Source of the DNA: Clostridiaceae bacterium
GTDB lineage: Bacteria; Bacillota; Clostridia; Oscillospirales; Acutalibacteraceae
NCBI GenBank assembly: GCA_904501675.1
Contig: CAJGCL010000011.1
Coordinates: forward strand, 1 to 29,133
Length of the DNA stretch: 29,133 nucleotides
Reading direction: 5' to 3'
Notes under the pieces: model-generated
Databases searched by the model: none
What the model saw: only the letters and a program-made list of their open reading frames with translations
What the model was told of the DNA's origin: nothing
In this document: piece after piece, positions 15,853 to 23,382 of the stretch
How positions within the stretch are numbered: position 1 is the first letter of the stretch
Layout: every line of letters begins with the position of its first letter
Made by a program: the position numbers and the translations under genes

Positions 15853-15921
15853 AAAATTTCACCTCCCACAGCATTTTATGCAAAATGCAAAGGAAGGTGA
15901 AAGCATGGATTTTCTCTTTAT

Positions 15922-16053
15922 TTATCGATTCTGGTTATCTTTATTATTCTGGTTATTCTGATTATTTTTATTGTTTTTGTTGTTCTGATTGTTCTGGTTT
16001 TTCTGGTTGTTTTTGTTATTCTGGTTGTTCTGATTATTTTTGTTATTATCCAT
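15922..16053 (-). CDS. 43-residue Asn/Gln-rich micro-protein
   Basis: This short ORF has a near-perfect ribosome site (AGGAGG at 16061-16066, 7 nt from the ATG). It encodes 43 residues: 25 Asn, 8 Gln, 6 Lys, 2 Asp, 1 Arg and the start Met. It is built almost wholly of the triplet N-N-Q/K, so it should be unstructured and basic. Codons alternate between AAT and AAC, which argues for selection on the protein rather than a simple DNA repeat. Low-complexity Asn/Gln-rich small proteins occur among spore and coat proteins, but I cannot place this one. It precedes the Cys-rich membrane protein and is divergent from the amidohydrolase. A 7-bp inverted repeat (ATAGTTT/AAACTAT, 16082-16109) lies in the divergent spacer. 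Confidence 0.7.
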   Translation of the reverse strand: MDNNKNNQNNQNNKNNQKNQNNQNNKNNKNNQNNQNNKDNQNR

Positions 16054-16143
16054 AATCTCACCTCCTGATTACTTTACAAGGATAGTTTTCCTCATTTGCG
16101 GCAAACTATACACAGAAAGAAAAAAGACTGAAAGGAGAAAAAT

Positions 16144-17286
16144 ATGCTTTTAATTAAAAACGGTCTTTTACACACAATGGAAAATGATGCCCCTTTCTGT
16201 GCTGATATTCTTATAGATAAAGGTAAAATTATAGAAATAAAAAAACAAATTGTTCCATCAAATGAAACGGAAATATTTAATGCGAAAAACCTAAATGTTT
16301 ATCCCGGGTTTATTGATGCACATAGCCATATCGGCATTGCAGAAGATAGAATTTCATCACAAAACGACACAAGCAACGAAAACACAAATCCCATAACACC
16401 CGCTATAAGAGGAATAGACAGCGTAAACCCTATGGACAGCGCTTTCCATAATGCTATTGCTGCCGGAGTTACCGGCGCTATGGTAGGTCCGGGAAGCTCC
16501 AATGCTATTGGAGGACAATTTGCTTTTATAAAAAATCATGGCAGATGCATTGACGATATGATTATTCTTGCACCTGCCGCAATCAAAATTGCTTTTGGTG
16601 AAAATCCCATGAATTGTTATGGTCTTAATGGAAATATGCCATCAAGCCGTATGGGAATTGCTTCGCTTGTCCGAGAGGAGTTGTTCCGCGCCAGACAATA
16701 TTTTTCCCAAAATCAATCAGATAATAAGGATTTCATGCTGGAATGTTATAGAGAGCTTTTTGAAAAGAAAATTCCACTTAAGGCTCACGCTCACCGAACT
16801 GATGATATTTTAACCGCAATCAGAATTGCAAAGGAATTTGACCTTGACCTTACAATCGACCACTGTACCGAGGGACATCTGATTGCAGAAGAAATTGCAA
16901 AAAGTGGTTATCCTGCCATTGTAGGACCTTCTCTCGCCTCACGCAGCAAAGATGAGGTAAGTCTTTCGGATTTTAAAACCGCCGGTATCCTCCATAAAGC
17001 CGGAGTAAGAGTTGCAATAACTACTGACCATCCTGTTTCCCGAATTCAATATTTGCCTTTATGTGCAGGTATTGCAGCAAAAGAAGGGTTAGGCAAATCA
17101 GCGGCGCTCAGAGCTATCACCATTAACGCGGCACGAATATGCAGAGTTGACCACAGAACAGGCAGCCTCAAAGTTGGCAAAGATGCCGATATTGTTATTA
17201 CTGAAGGTGATCCATTAGAAATAAATTCTGATGTTAAAGCCACTATTATAAACGGTGAAATCGTGTGGCGGAACGGGAGGAAATAA
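16144..17286 (+). CDS. Metal-dependent amidohydrolase (imidazolonepropionase-like)
   Basis: The 380-residue enzyme has the amidohydrolase TIM-barrel metal set: H60-S-H62 in FIDAHSHIG, H215-A-H217, H240/H245 in DHCTEGH and D295-H in TTDHP. An N-terminal beta-sandwich half (LLIKNGLLHTM) is completed at the C-terminus by VGKDADIVI and a final I-I-N-G-E-I-V strand. The metal-bridging Lys seen in some relatives is not obvious, though K213 lies just before the HAH motif. It has no signal peptide, so it is cytoplasmic. Related enzymes open cyclic amides or cleave N-acyl or peptidyl bonds; the substrate here is unknown. The start has GAAAGGAG 6 nt upstream. It is a single gene with no clear terminator; the hairpin block begins about 50 bp later. 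Confidence 0.85.
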   Translation: MLLIKNGLLHTMENDAPFCADILIDKGKIIEIKKQIVPSNETEIFNAKNLNVYPGFIDAHSHIGIAEDRISSQNDTSNENTNPITPAIRGIDSVNPMDSAFHNAIAAGVTGAMVGPGSSNAIGGQFAFIKNHGRCIDDMIILAPAAIKIAFGENPMNCYGLNGNMPSSRMGIASLVREELFRARQYFSQNQSDNKDFMLECYRELFEKKIPLKAHAHRTDDILTAIRIAKEFDLDLTIDHCTEGHLIAEEIAKSGYPAIVGPSLASRSKDEVSLSDFKTAGILHKAGVRVAITTDHPVSRIQYLPLCAGIAAKEGLGKSAALRAITINAARICRVDHRTGSLKVGKDADIVITEGDPLEINSDVKATIINGEIVWRNGRK

Positions 17287-17329
17287 TATGTTTTATTCCT
17301 AAAATTAATTAAATGTATAAAAATGAACT

Positions 17330-17655
17330 TGTGCAAACGCGATAAAATTCGAGAACACACGGATGAAATCTGCTTCGCAAATCACCCCTATTTTATGTCC
17401 CTCGTGCTCCGCCAAGGCGTACCGCACGAGATGGACTATCAGTTAGCTCCCTACTCTATCACAAAAATGGAAATTTTAATGAAATGTAGTGATATTCCGT
17501 ATATGACGGAATGATATATTTTGCTTTTGCAAAATGTGATATTTCTGCCTATGGCAGAAGTGATATTCTATTCGCAAACAACTCGGCTTTAGCCGAATAT
17601 CACTGCGGAGCAATATCACTTTCGAAGAAAATAAAACTCGCATAAGCGAATAGAA
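17330..17655 (+). repeat. Multi-hairpin intergenic repeat element with GTGATAT spacers
   Basis: No gene is supported in 17287-17691. Near its left end is a long hairpin (CTCGTGC at 17401-17407 with GCACGAG at 17424-17430, and an inner CGCC/GGCG). From 17489 short hairpins alternate with GTGATATT: 17494-17512, 17518-17535, 17543-17559 and 17583-17596. The spacer word occurs forward at 17489, 17536 and 17560 (degenerate at 17513) and inverted at 17596 and 17612. Outer arms of 10 bp (TTCTATTCGC 17566-17575, complement 17646-17655) enclose the right part. Each hairpin has a different stem sequence, so structure is kept rather than sequence. It looks like a dispersed structured repeat of the kind common in these genomes; that needs genome-wide comparison. 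Confidence 0.6.
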
Positions 17656-17658
17656 CTG

Positions 17659-17690
17659 AAAAAAGACTTCACAAAAGTGAAGTCTTTTTT
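17659..17690. terminator. Terminator of tRNA-Ala
   Basis: A 14-bp stem (AAAAAAGACTTCAC and complement) has an AAAA loop and T-runs on both strands. It starts 2 bp past the tRNA 3' end and could also end plus-strand transcription from the repeat block. Confidence 0.8.
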
Positions 17691-17691
17691 C

Positions 17692-17767
<76 letters not shown>

Positions 17768-17779
17768 GAAGACTTAGTA

Positions 17780-17808
17780 AATATACCATATAATATGTTT
17801 AAAATCAA
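17780..17808 (-). promoter_or_regulatory. Proximal promoter of tRNA-Ala
   Basis: TTGATT (17803-17808) and TATATT (17780-17785) have a 17-bp spacer. The start point would be a few bases before the mature 5' end at 17767. Confidence 0.65.
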
Positions 17809-17868
17809 GAAAAATTTATTTTTCTGAAAAAATCTCTTGACTTATTGTAAAAATGATATTGCTAAGTG

Positions 17869-17897
17869 ATTATAGCATCAATGTTAATTTCAGTCAA
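17869..17897 (-). promoter_or_regulatory. Strong upstream minus-strand promoter
   Basis: TTGACT (17892-17897) and TATAAT (17869-17874) have a 17-bp spacer, close to perfect consensus. It points toward the tRNA from about 95 bp upstream, so the tRNA may have tandem promoters. Confidence 0.6.
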
Positions 17898-17971
17898 GAA
17901 AAGAATTGATTTGTATAAATATTTCTTATAAAACAGAGCATACTTTTATCAAAAAGAAAAGGATGGTTATT

Positions 17972-18406
17972 ATGATTGAACAAGATACAATAAGACTTCT
18001 CAGAGAATGTGATGCAGGCGTTAAAATGGGTATTGCAAGCATTGATGATGTTATGGACGACGTTAAAAGCGATAGTTTGCGTCAATATTTAGGTAACTGC
18101 CGTAATGAACATGTTGAGCTTTCCAAGGAAATTGACACACTTCTTGAAAATTATCAGGATGAAGGCAAAGACCCTAACCCTATTGCAAAGGGTATGTCGA
18201 CTATGAAAACAGGCCTTAAAATGGCGGTAAAAAAATCTGACGAAACCATTGCAGATTTAATGACCGACGGTTGTAACATGGGTGTAAAATCCTTGAACAA
18301 ATACCTTAACCAATATGAAGCAGCCAGCGAAAAATCAAAGGATATATGCAAAAGACTTATTAATCTTGAAGAAAAGCTCGCAGTTGATATAAGAGATTAT
18401 CTATAA
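17972..18406 (+). CDS. Four-helix-bundle (ferritin-like, DUF2383-like) protein
   Basis: The 144-residue, almost all-helical, acidic protein has four predicted amphipathic helices separated by short turns. The second helix carries N-x-x-x-E-H (RNEHVELSKEID), reminiscent of the ferritin-like E-x-x-H pattern. A conserved-looking GKDPNPIAKGMSTMK loop precedes helix three. A complete di-iron ligand set is not evident. It is cytoplasmic, and its function is unknown; relatives are often stress or spore associated. The start is the ATG at 17972 behind AAAAGGA with 8-nt spacing; upstream in-frame codons lack a site. It ends 3 bp before the terminator hairpin. Confidence 0.7.
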   Translation: MIEQDTIRLLRECDAGVKMGIASIDDVMDDVKSDSLRQYLGNCRNEHVELSKEIDTLLENYQDEGKDPNPIAKGMSTMKTGLKMAVKKSDETIADLMTDGCNMGVKSLNKYLNQYEAASEKSKDICKRLINLEEKLAVDIRDYL

Positions 18407-18408
18407 AA

Positions 18409-18442
18409 AATTGCCGTTTCAATTTTGATTGAAACGGCAATT
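18409..18442. terminator. Convergent terminator
   Basis: A 14-bp stem (AATTGCCGTTTCAA and complement, 6-nt loop) has A/T runs on both sides. It lies between the stop codons of the 17972 and 19319 genes. Confidence 0.85.
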
Positions 18443-18443
18443 A

Positions 18444-19319
18444 TCACTTATATTCGTAGAATTTATTTATAAGTTTTCTTCCTATAAGAACTGATAATTT
18501 CAGACCACACTCACATTCTTCAACAGAATCCAGTGAATCAAAAAAGTGGTCTGTTTCAAAGGTCAAATCACCTTTATAATCTATATCTGCAAGGGCTTCC
18601 ATTATTTCATTCCAGTTCATTTCACTAAGTCCGGGAAGAGTATGCATATCGTCAAGATAATCGTTATCATGAATATGGAGCGCTTGCAGTCTGTTACCTA
18701 AAACTCGAATGCAATCCTGAGCCTCGCGACCTGCAAGGCTACTGTGGCCAACATCAAGGCAAGCAACAAGCATTTCATTATTTAGTTCATCAATATAGCG
18801 GGCATGTTCAAAAGGATTACTACATACACTGCCTGTTCTTATCCCCTTCTTTTTATCACCACACCACATGTTTTCAACAGCTATTTGTACACCATAGTTT
18901 TCGGCATATGGTAAAAGCTCTTTAAAATAGATCATGTTATTTTCAAAAACCGCCTGCTCTCTACCTATATAATTTCCTGATTCAACCGGATGAACCACAA
19001 GAGTCTTTATTCCTAAAAGACTTGAGATCTCAATAGACCTCTTATTCGCATCACATAAAAGCTTAATTTCGTCTTCGGGATTATCATGCGGAACATATGT
19101 TACTGCATGCCCCTGATTAAAATAAACACTATTTTGTTTCGCTTTTTCCACAAGTCGTGAAGTGTATTTTCTATACTCTTCAGAAGTTTGAAGTTCTTTT
19201 TTACCCACTATATTCGCAAGATTATAATCAATAGCATCATAGCCGGCGTTTGCCAACATCTCTATAGCTTTCATATCACCGAATTTATGAGCACAACATA
19301 TTGTCTGAGATAAAACCAA
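18444..19319 (-). CDS. Sugar phosphate isomerase/epimerase (xylose isomerase-like TIM barrel)
   Basis: The 291-residue TIM barrel belongs to the AP-endonuclease-2/xylose-isomerase-like family. Candidate metal ligands sit at the barrel strand ends: H110 in VVHP, E149 in IAVENMW, D189 and H192 in CLDVGH, H215-x-H217 in LHIHD, and Glu in TFETDH. It is cytoplasmic; the substrate, probably a sugar or inositol derivative, is not known. The start is TTG at 19319, 8 nt behind AAGGAG. A consensus promoter (TTGACA/TAAAAT) lies just upstream. It is a single gene, unlike the two relatives that sit with the dehydrogenase at 25873-28694. Confidence 0.85.
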   Translation of the reverse strand: MVLSQTICCAHKFGDMKAIEMLANAGYDAIDYNLANIVGKKELQTSEEYRKYTSRLVEKAKQNSVYFNQGHAVTYVPHDNPEDEIKLLCDANKRSIEISSLLGIKTLVVHPVESGNYIGREQAVFENNMIYFKELLPYAENYGVQIAVENMWCGDKKKGIRTGSVCSNPFEHARYIDELNNEMLVACLDVGHSSLAGREAQDCIRVLGNRLQALHIHDNDYLDDMHTLPGLSEMNWNEIMEALADIDYKGDLTFETDHFFDSLDSVEECECGLKLSVLIGRKLINKFYEYK

Positions 19320-19348
19320 AACTATCTCTCCTTGAAATTTTTAAAAAC

Positions 19349-19376
19349 ATTTTATCATCTCATAATTTTTTGTCAA
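19349..19376 (-). promoter_or_regulatory. Promoter of the 19319 isomerase
   Basis: TTGACA (19371-19376) and TAAAAT (19349-19354) have a 16-bp spacer. Confidence 0.6.
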
Positions 19377-19439
19377 TCAATTCTCTATATATATGTAATG
19401 TTATACATATATTTCGCTTACATTTTGTTGCTTTCGCCG

Positions 19440-19468
19440 TTAACAAAATGTTTACAAAATACTATAAT
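19440..19468 (+). promoter_or_regulatory. Promoter of the secreted hydrolase
   Basis: TTAACA (19440-19445) and TATAAT (19463-19468) have a 17-bp spacer. A second overlapping pair (TTTACA, TATACT) lies about 12 bp downstream. Confidence 0.5.
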
Positions 19469-19523
19469 GTGTGCTATACTTATATTTGTCTAATTACACC
19501 AAAATGTGAAAGGATTGTATCTT

Positions 19524-21392
19524 ATGAAAAAATGCAGAAAAATCATTGCATTATTACTTGTTGTTATGATGCTTACAGGTAGTTTTGCAACTAGTGCAAA
19601 TGCTGTACTTATCGGTGGAGAAACACCATATGTGCCAGTAGACGATGATGTTATTCCAACAATCATTGTTCCTGGTCTTTTCCAGAGTGAAACAAAATAC
19701 TATGTAGATGGTAAGGTTGCTCTTGACGCAAACGGCCAGCCATATAAAATGCCATTCTTTATGGACACAACAAACGAAATTGTTGGTGTTGCCATTGAAG
19801 AAGCACTTAAGCCTATAGTTGACCTCGTTATAAACCAGGAAGACAAAGAACAGATGGCTGCACACGCAGTTGCTGACATTCTCAGTGAAACATTAATGGG
19901 TAAACAAAAGCTCGATGAAGAAGGTCAGTTCATCAATGATATCCGTGCTACATCATATATGGATTCATTTGATATGCTTTCAGAGCATGACCAGGAAACC
20001 ATTCTTGACCACTTCCCAATGGAATATTATATCAAGCATGCGGGCGCAAATAAACTTTATGTTTTCTCTTATCCATCTCTTGATAATATGATAAGCGTTG
20101 CAACAAGACTTTGCGATTTCATTCAGTTTGTTAAAGAAGATTCCGGTTATGATAAAGTGAACATCGTTCCAATCAGCCAGGGCGGTTCTGTTTTCAATGC
20201 TGTTATGGAAATGTATGCAGAAAAAGGCAGATCATTATCTGAAGATATCAACAAGGTAGTATTTGCAGTTCCTGCACTTGATGGTTCTACTCTTGTTGGC
20301 GAAATTCTTGAATATGGTCTTATTGATGAAGATTACGAAATCTATCGTGATATGATTCCTGCACTTCTTGGTGAAGATAATGTTCTTAGCTATGCTATAA
20401 ATGTTATTCTTCGCATCTTACCAAATGCAGACGTACATAATCTTCTTGATATTGTTTTCGATACATTTATTTCTGACTACGCTCGTTATTCTACTTGCCT
20501 TTGGGCTCTTTGTCCATCAGAGAACTATCCTGGCGCAAGTGAAAGATATCTTAAAGACGAGAACATGAAGAGCATTGCTGATCAGACATATTGGTTCTAT
20601 CAGGCTCAGCTCCATTCAGATGCAAACATTCTTAAAGCTGTAGACGATGGTGTACAGGTATTTGATATTGTTGACTACAACGTTCCTCTCTTCCATCTTG
20701 TTGACTCTTGGAGCAAATTACCTGCTGACGGTATCATTCAGGTTGACTCAACATCAATGGGTGCTTACGCTGAAAACAATAACGTTAAGCTTCCTAAGGA
20801 TTATGTTACACCGTCAGACAAAAATAATTGTACAGACCCTTCACACGACCATGCTGACCCAAGAAGACTTATTGACCCATGTACAGGTCTTTTACCTGAA
20901 TCAACATTCTACTTCTACAATCAGCCACATGAGAGCTCTGCATCAAACGACGTATTTATGAAACTTGCTTCTTCAATTCTTATGGACAGCAACTTCACAA
21001 GTGTTCATTCTTATCCTGATGTATTCCCTCAGTTCAACAACTCTCGCCTTGTTAAAGGTCTTATGAAGGATGTTGCTGAAATGAAGGAATATGATACATC
21101 AAAACTTCCTAAAAAATACGCAACAGAACTTGAAGGTGCAATTATTCAGGTTGAAGAAATGCTTGATAACACTATCATAAGCACACTCGAAACACAGGAA
21201 GCTGAAAGACGTTTCTACGATATTTGTGATATAATTGAAGCATATGAAAACGGCGAATTAGATAAATATGAAGAAAAAGAAAATACAGCTTACCTTGATT
21301 TCAGCTATCTTCTTTCAGACCTCCTTTATATTCTCAGCAACATACTCTACATCTTTATGGTTGGCAACGGATTCAGTGATATGATCGGTTAA
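19524..21392 (+). CDS. Secreted lipase-like alpha/beta hydrolase
   Basis: The protein has 622 residues and a signal peptide (1 to about 27, ending near TSANA). A lipase-type first block IPTIIVPGLFQSE gives the oxyanion loop. The nucleophile elbow is VPISQGGS with Ser218, so the usual G-x-S-x-G reads P-I-S-Q-G. An ALDGS segment follows the elbow strand, and a histidine such as that in NFTSVHSYPD may complete the triad. A long, acidic insertion and C-terminal helices follow, ending in a hydrophobic tail rich in Leu/Tyr/Ile. The length is well above classical lipases. The likely role is an extracellular esterase or lipase. The start is the ATG at 19524 behind GAAAGGA; the GTG at 19506 would place that site inside the gene. 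Confidence 0.75.
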   Translation: MKKCRKIIALLLVVMMLTGSFATSANAVLIGGETPYVPVDDDVIPTIIVPGLFQSETKYYVDGKVALDANGQPYKMPFFMDTTNEIVGVAIEEALKPIVDLVINQEDKEQMAAHAVADILSETLMGKQKLDEEGQFINDIRATSYMDSFDMLSEHDQETILDHFPMEYYIKHAGANKLYVFSYPSLDNMISVATRLCDFIQFVKEDSGYDKVNIVPISQGGSVFNAVMEMYAEKGRSLSEDINKVVFAVPALDGSTLVGEILEYGLIDEDYEIYRDMIPALLGEDNVLSYAINVILRILPNADVHNLLDIVFDTFISDYARYSTCLWALCPSENYPGASERYLKDENMKSIADQTYWFYQAQLHSDANILKAVDDGVQVFDIVDYNVPLFHLVDSWSKLPADGIIQVDSTSMGAYAENNNVKLPKDYVTPSDKNNCTDPSHDHADPRRLIDPCTGLLPESTFYFYNQPHESSASNDVFMKLASSILMDSNFTSVHSYPDVFPQFNNSRLVKGLMKDVAEMKEYDTSKLPKKYATELEGAIIQVEEMLDNTIISTLETQEAERRFYDICDIIEAYENGELDKYEEKENTAYLDFSYLLSDLLYILSNILYIFMVGNGFSDMIG

Positions 21393-21404
21393 TTTACGTA
21401 AAAC

Positions 21405-21446
21405 AAAAAACTCAGTGAGTTCAAATTGAACTCACTGAGTTTTTTT
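21405..21446. terminator. Convergent terminator
   Basis: A 19-bp perfect stem with a 3-nt loop, flanked by A6 and T-runs, ends both the secreted hydrolase and the mgtE operon. It overlaps the GDPD stop codon. Confidence 0.9.
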
Positions 21447-22209
21447 ATTTAGAAAGTATATTGTTCATAAGCCCCGGATTATCTGTTATAAGTCCATCAA
21501 CACCTAATTTAATAAGGTGCTTAGCAGTAGACTCTTTATTAACAGTCCAAGGATTAACCTGAATACCGGCTCTATGAGCGCGCTCCACATAAAGTCTGGT
21601 TACATACATAAAGAATGGGTGAAGAGCATCTGCACCTATTTCTTTACAAAAGCTTACAGGTCTTGGTGCTATTTTTAATGATACTAAATTATCAGGACTA
21701 TAAAGGATGCCTGTCTTACAACTTTTATCAATCTTTTTACAAACAACAAGAATAGCAGGGTCAAAACTTGATATAAGAAGCTTATCAAACATTCCGTGAT
21801 TTTTAACAGCATCAATTGTTTTTTCTACAATTTCTGTTCCTGCTTCACCAAACTTTTCACTCTTAAGCTCTATATTAAGAACCTTCATTTTGTCGCCCAT
21901 TTTCTTGCTGACCTCAAGGAAATCATCAAGAGTTGGAATAGGAGTACCCTCAAACTCTGCCCCTTTGTATTTACCGAAATCATACTGGCAAAGCTCTTTA
22001 AGGGTCATTTCCTTAATGGCACCCTTACCTGTTGAGGTTTCGTCAATAGTGAAATTATGGCACACAACAGGTATACCATCTTTCGTAAGATGGATATCTG
22101 TTTCAAAACCATCGCAACCTATTTCAATTGATTTTTGAAATGCTGCTATTGTATTTTGTGGCGCCACCTGATTGGCGCCTCTGTGGGAGATAACGTTAAC
22201 ACCGTTCAT
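21445..22209 (-). CDS. Glycerophosphodiester phosphodiesterase
   Basis: This 254-residue TIM barrel is of the GlpQ/UgpQ type and splits glycerophosphodiesters to glycerol-3-phosphate and an alcohol. Motifs are H9-R-G, E36-T-D38 in FETDIHLTKDG (metal ligands), H51 as the second catalytic His, and Glu in LNIELKS. The usual PENT after the HRG motif reads PQNT. The C-terminal strands WTVNKE and VDGLITDNPG are typical. There is no signal peptide. It is the third gene of the mgtE operon, 36 bp after the phosphoesterase, with an AGAGGAG site. With the anchored phosphoesterase before it, a role in turnover of lipid headgroups or teichoic acid units is possible. Confidence 0.93.
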   Translation of the reverse strand: MNGVNVISHRGANQVAPQNTIAAFQKSIEIGCDGFETDIHLTKDGIPVVCHNFTIDETSTGKGAIKEMTLKELCQYDFGKYKGAEFEGTPIPTLDDFLEVSKKMGDKMKVLNIELKSEKFGEAGTEIVEKTIDAVKNHGMFDKLLISSFDPAILVVCKKIDKSCKTGILYSPDNLVSLKIAPRPVSFCKEIGADALHPFFMYVTRLYVERAHRAGIQVNPWTVNKESTAKHLIKLGVDGLITDNPGLMNNILSK

Positions 22210-22245
22210 AATTGTGTCTCCTCTTATTTTAAGAATAAAATAGAT

Positions 22246-23364
22246 TTATTTGTTACCAAGAAAAAAAGCCAAGCTTGCAAGAGCTCCCGCTACTACAACT
22301 CCGCCTGCAATAAGAGCGGTTTTCGCTTTCCACATTCCATCAGCATCCCATATATAACAAAGCTCATTCCACAGGGACTTGCCGAGTATCTGCTCGTAGG
22401 TATAGAAGGTTGTTTCAAAAGTACCATCTTCATTTATATCGAATATGCGCACACCTCTGTTTCTTGTACCATAGCAACGGAATGAGGCGCAGGATGTCTG
22501 AATCAAATCAACACCATCTATATGTCCTATAAAGCAATTCTGATGATCGTGTCCAAAGACTACAGCCTTAACATCTTCGCACTCTTTTATTGCTTCAAGC
22601 TGACCTGTTTTTTCGGCTACCGTACAAGGATATTCGCCCATAACACCTTCGATATTTTCTTTAAGTTTAAAGAATTTACCTTCAGGACCTTTAACTGCAT
22701 TTTTATAACTCTTATCACATTCCTCAACAAACTCCAACTGTTCGATCATTGGAATATGTTGAAACATAAGAGATGGTACAGGAACGCCACCATTAGCTTT
22801 TTTGAGTTCAGCAGACTTTTTTTTGTACCACTCAATCGCCTCAGGCTTTACAATTTCAAAACATTTGTCCTGCTCTTTATCATGCCATGCAGAATCCATC
22901 ATCCAGATATTAAATTTAACAGTTTCACCATCTTCTGAATATATAGGAATATTATATGTTGCAACATCAGGGCTCTCTTCATCATCCAGCCCTATATTGC
23001 AACTGTATTTTCGATAAATATCCGCCTGTTCTTCTTTGGTAAAACTGTTTCGGTCATCGTGATTACCATAGATCATTGCAAAAGGAATCTTTCTGTTTTC
23101 AATATGAGAAACAAGTTTATCTATTGCAACACGCATAGCCTCGTATTCGCCTGCTTTATCTTTAATAGCAAGGCGAGTGCCGATTCGCGCATCGCAAAGA
23201 TGGTTACCTAAAATATTATCACCGGTAAGAAGAATAAGATCAGGATTGTATTTGTCATATGCTGTGTTAAGCATACGAACCATAGTTGGTCTTATAAATT
23301 GCAAATCCTGAGGGTCGCTGACCTGCATTATTCTGATTTTACCATTTTTGAATTTCATTTGCAT
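22246..23364 (-). CDS. Metallophosphoesterase with D-x-Q site and C-terminal membrane anchor
   Basis: The 372-residue calcineurin-like enzyme carries G48-D-N, G100-N-H-D-D, H203 in FQHIP and G-H-D-H at 271-274. The first metal motif is S-D17-P-Q19, with Gln where D-x-H is standard. The last 25 residues form one hydrophobic helix (about 348-370) ending in GNK, a tail anchor that would leave the catalytic domain in the cytoplasm. It lies 18 bp after mgtE with GGAGG 8 nt before its ATG, so it is part of that operon. The substrate is unknown; membrane location suggests a lipid-linked or headgroup phosphate. It differs clearly from the soluble enzyme at 2795-3970. Confidence 0.88.
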   Translation of the reverse strand: MQMKFKNGKIRIMQVSDPQDLQFIRPTMVRMLNTAYDKYNPDLILLTGDNILGNHLCDARIGTRLAIKDKAGEYEAMRVAIDKLVSHIENRKIPFAMIYGNHDDRNSFTKEEQADIYRKYSCNIGLDDEESPDVATYNIPIYSEDGETVKFNIWMMDSAWHDKEQDKCFEIVKPEAIEWYKKKSAELKKANGGVPVPSLMFQHIPMIEQLEFVEECDKSYKNAVKGPEGKFFKLKENIEGVMGEYPCTVAEKTGQLEAIKECEDVKAVVFGHDHQNCFIGHIDGVDLIQTSCASFRCYGTRNRGVRIFDINEDGTFETTFYTYEQILGKSLWNELCYIWDADGMWKAKTALIAGGVVVAGALASLAFFLGNK

Positions 23365-23382
23365 TTATAGGGCCTCCGAATT

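Noticed and set aside
15905..15961. 18-codon hydrophobic plus-strand ORF with AGGAAGGTGA site (small toxin-like peptide)
   Set aside because: It is antisense to the Asn/Gln-rich gene, and its Leu/Phe/Trp content follows directly from the complementary codons. No antitoxin features were seen.
15452..15961. 169-codon plus-strand ORF opposite the membrane protein
   Set aside because: The minus-strand frame has the strong ribosome site, a coherent transmembrane pattern and a terminator. The plus frame is Lys/Thr/Pro-rich without features.
17323..17514. 63-codon ORF in the repeat block
   Set aside because: It has no ribosome site, crosses hairpins of the repeat element and shows no protein-like pattern.
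17489..17655. CRISPR array
   Set aside because: Units are too short (about 24 bp), the constant word is only 7-8 bp and inverts, and the variable parts are self-complementary hairpins. No cas genes are present.
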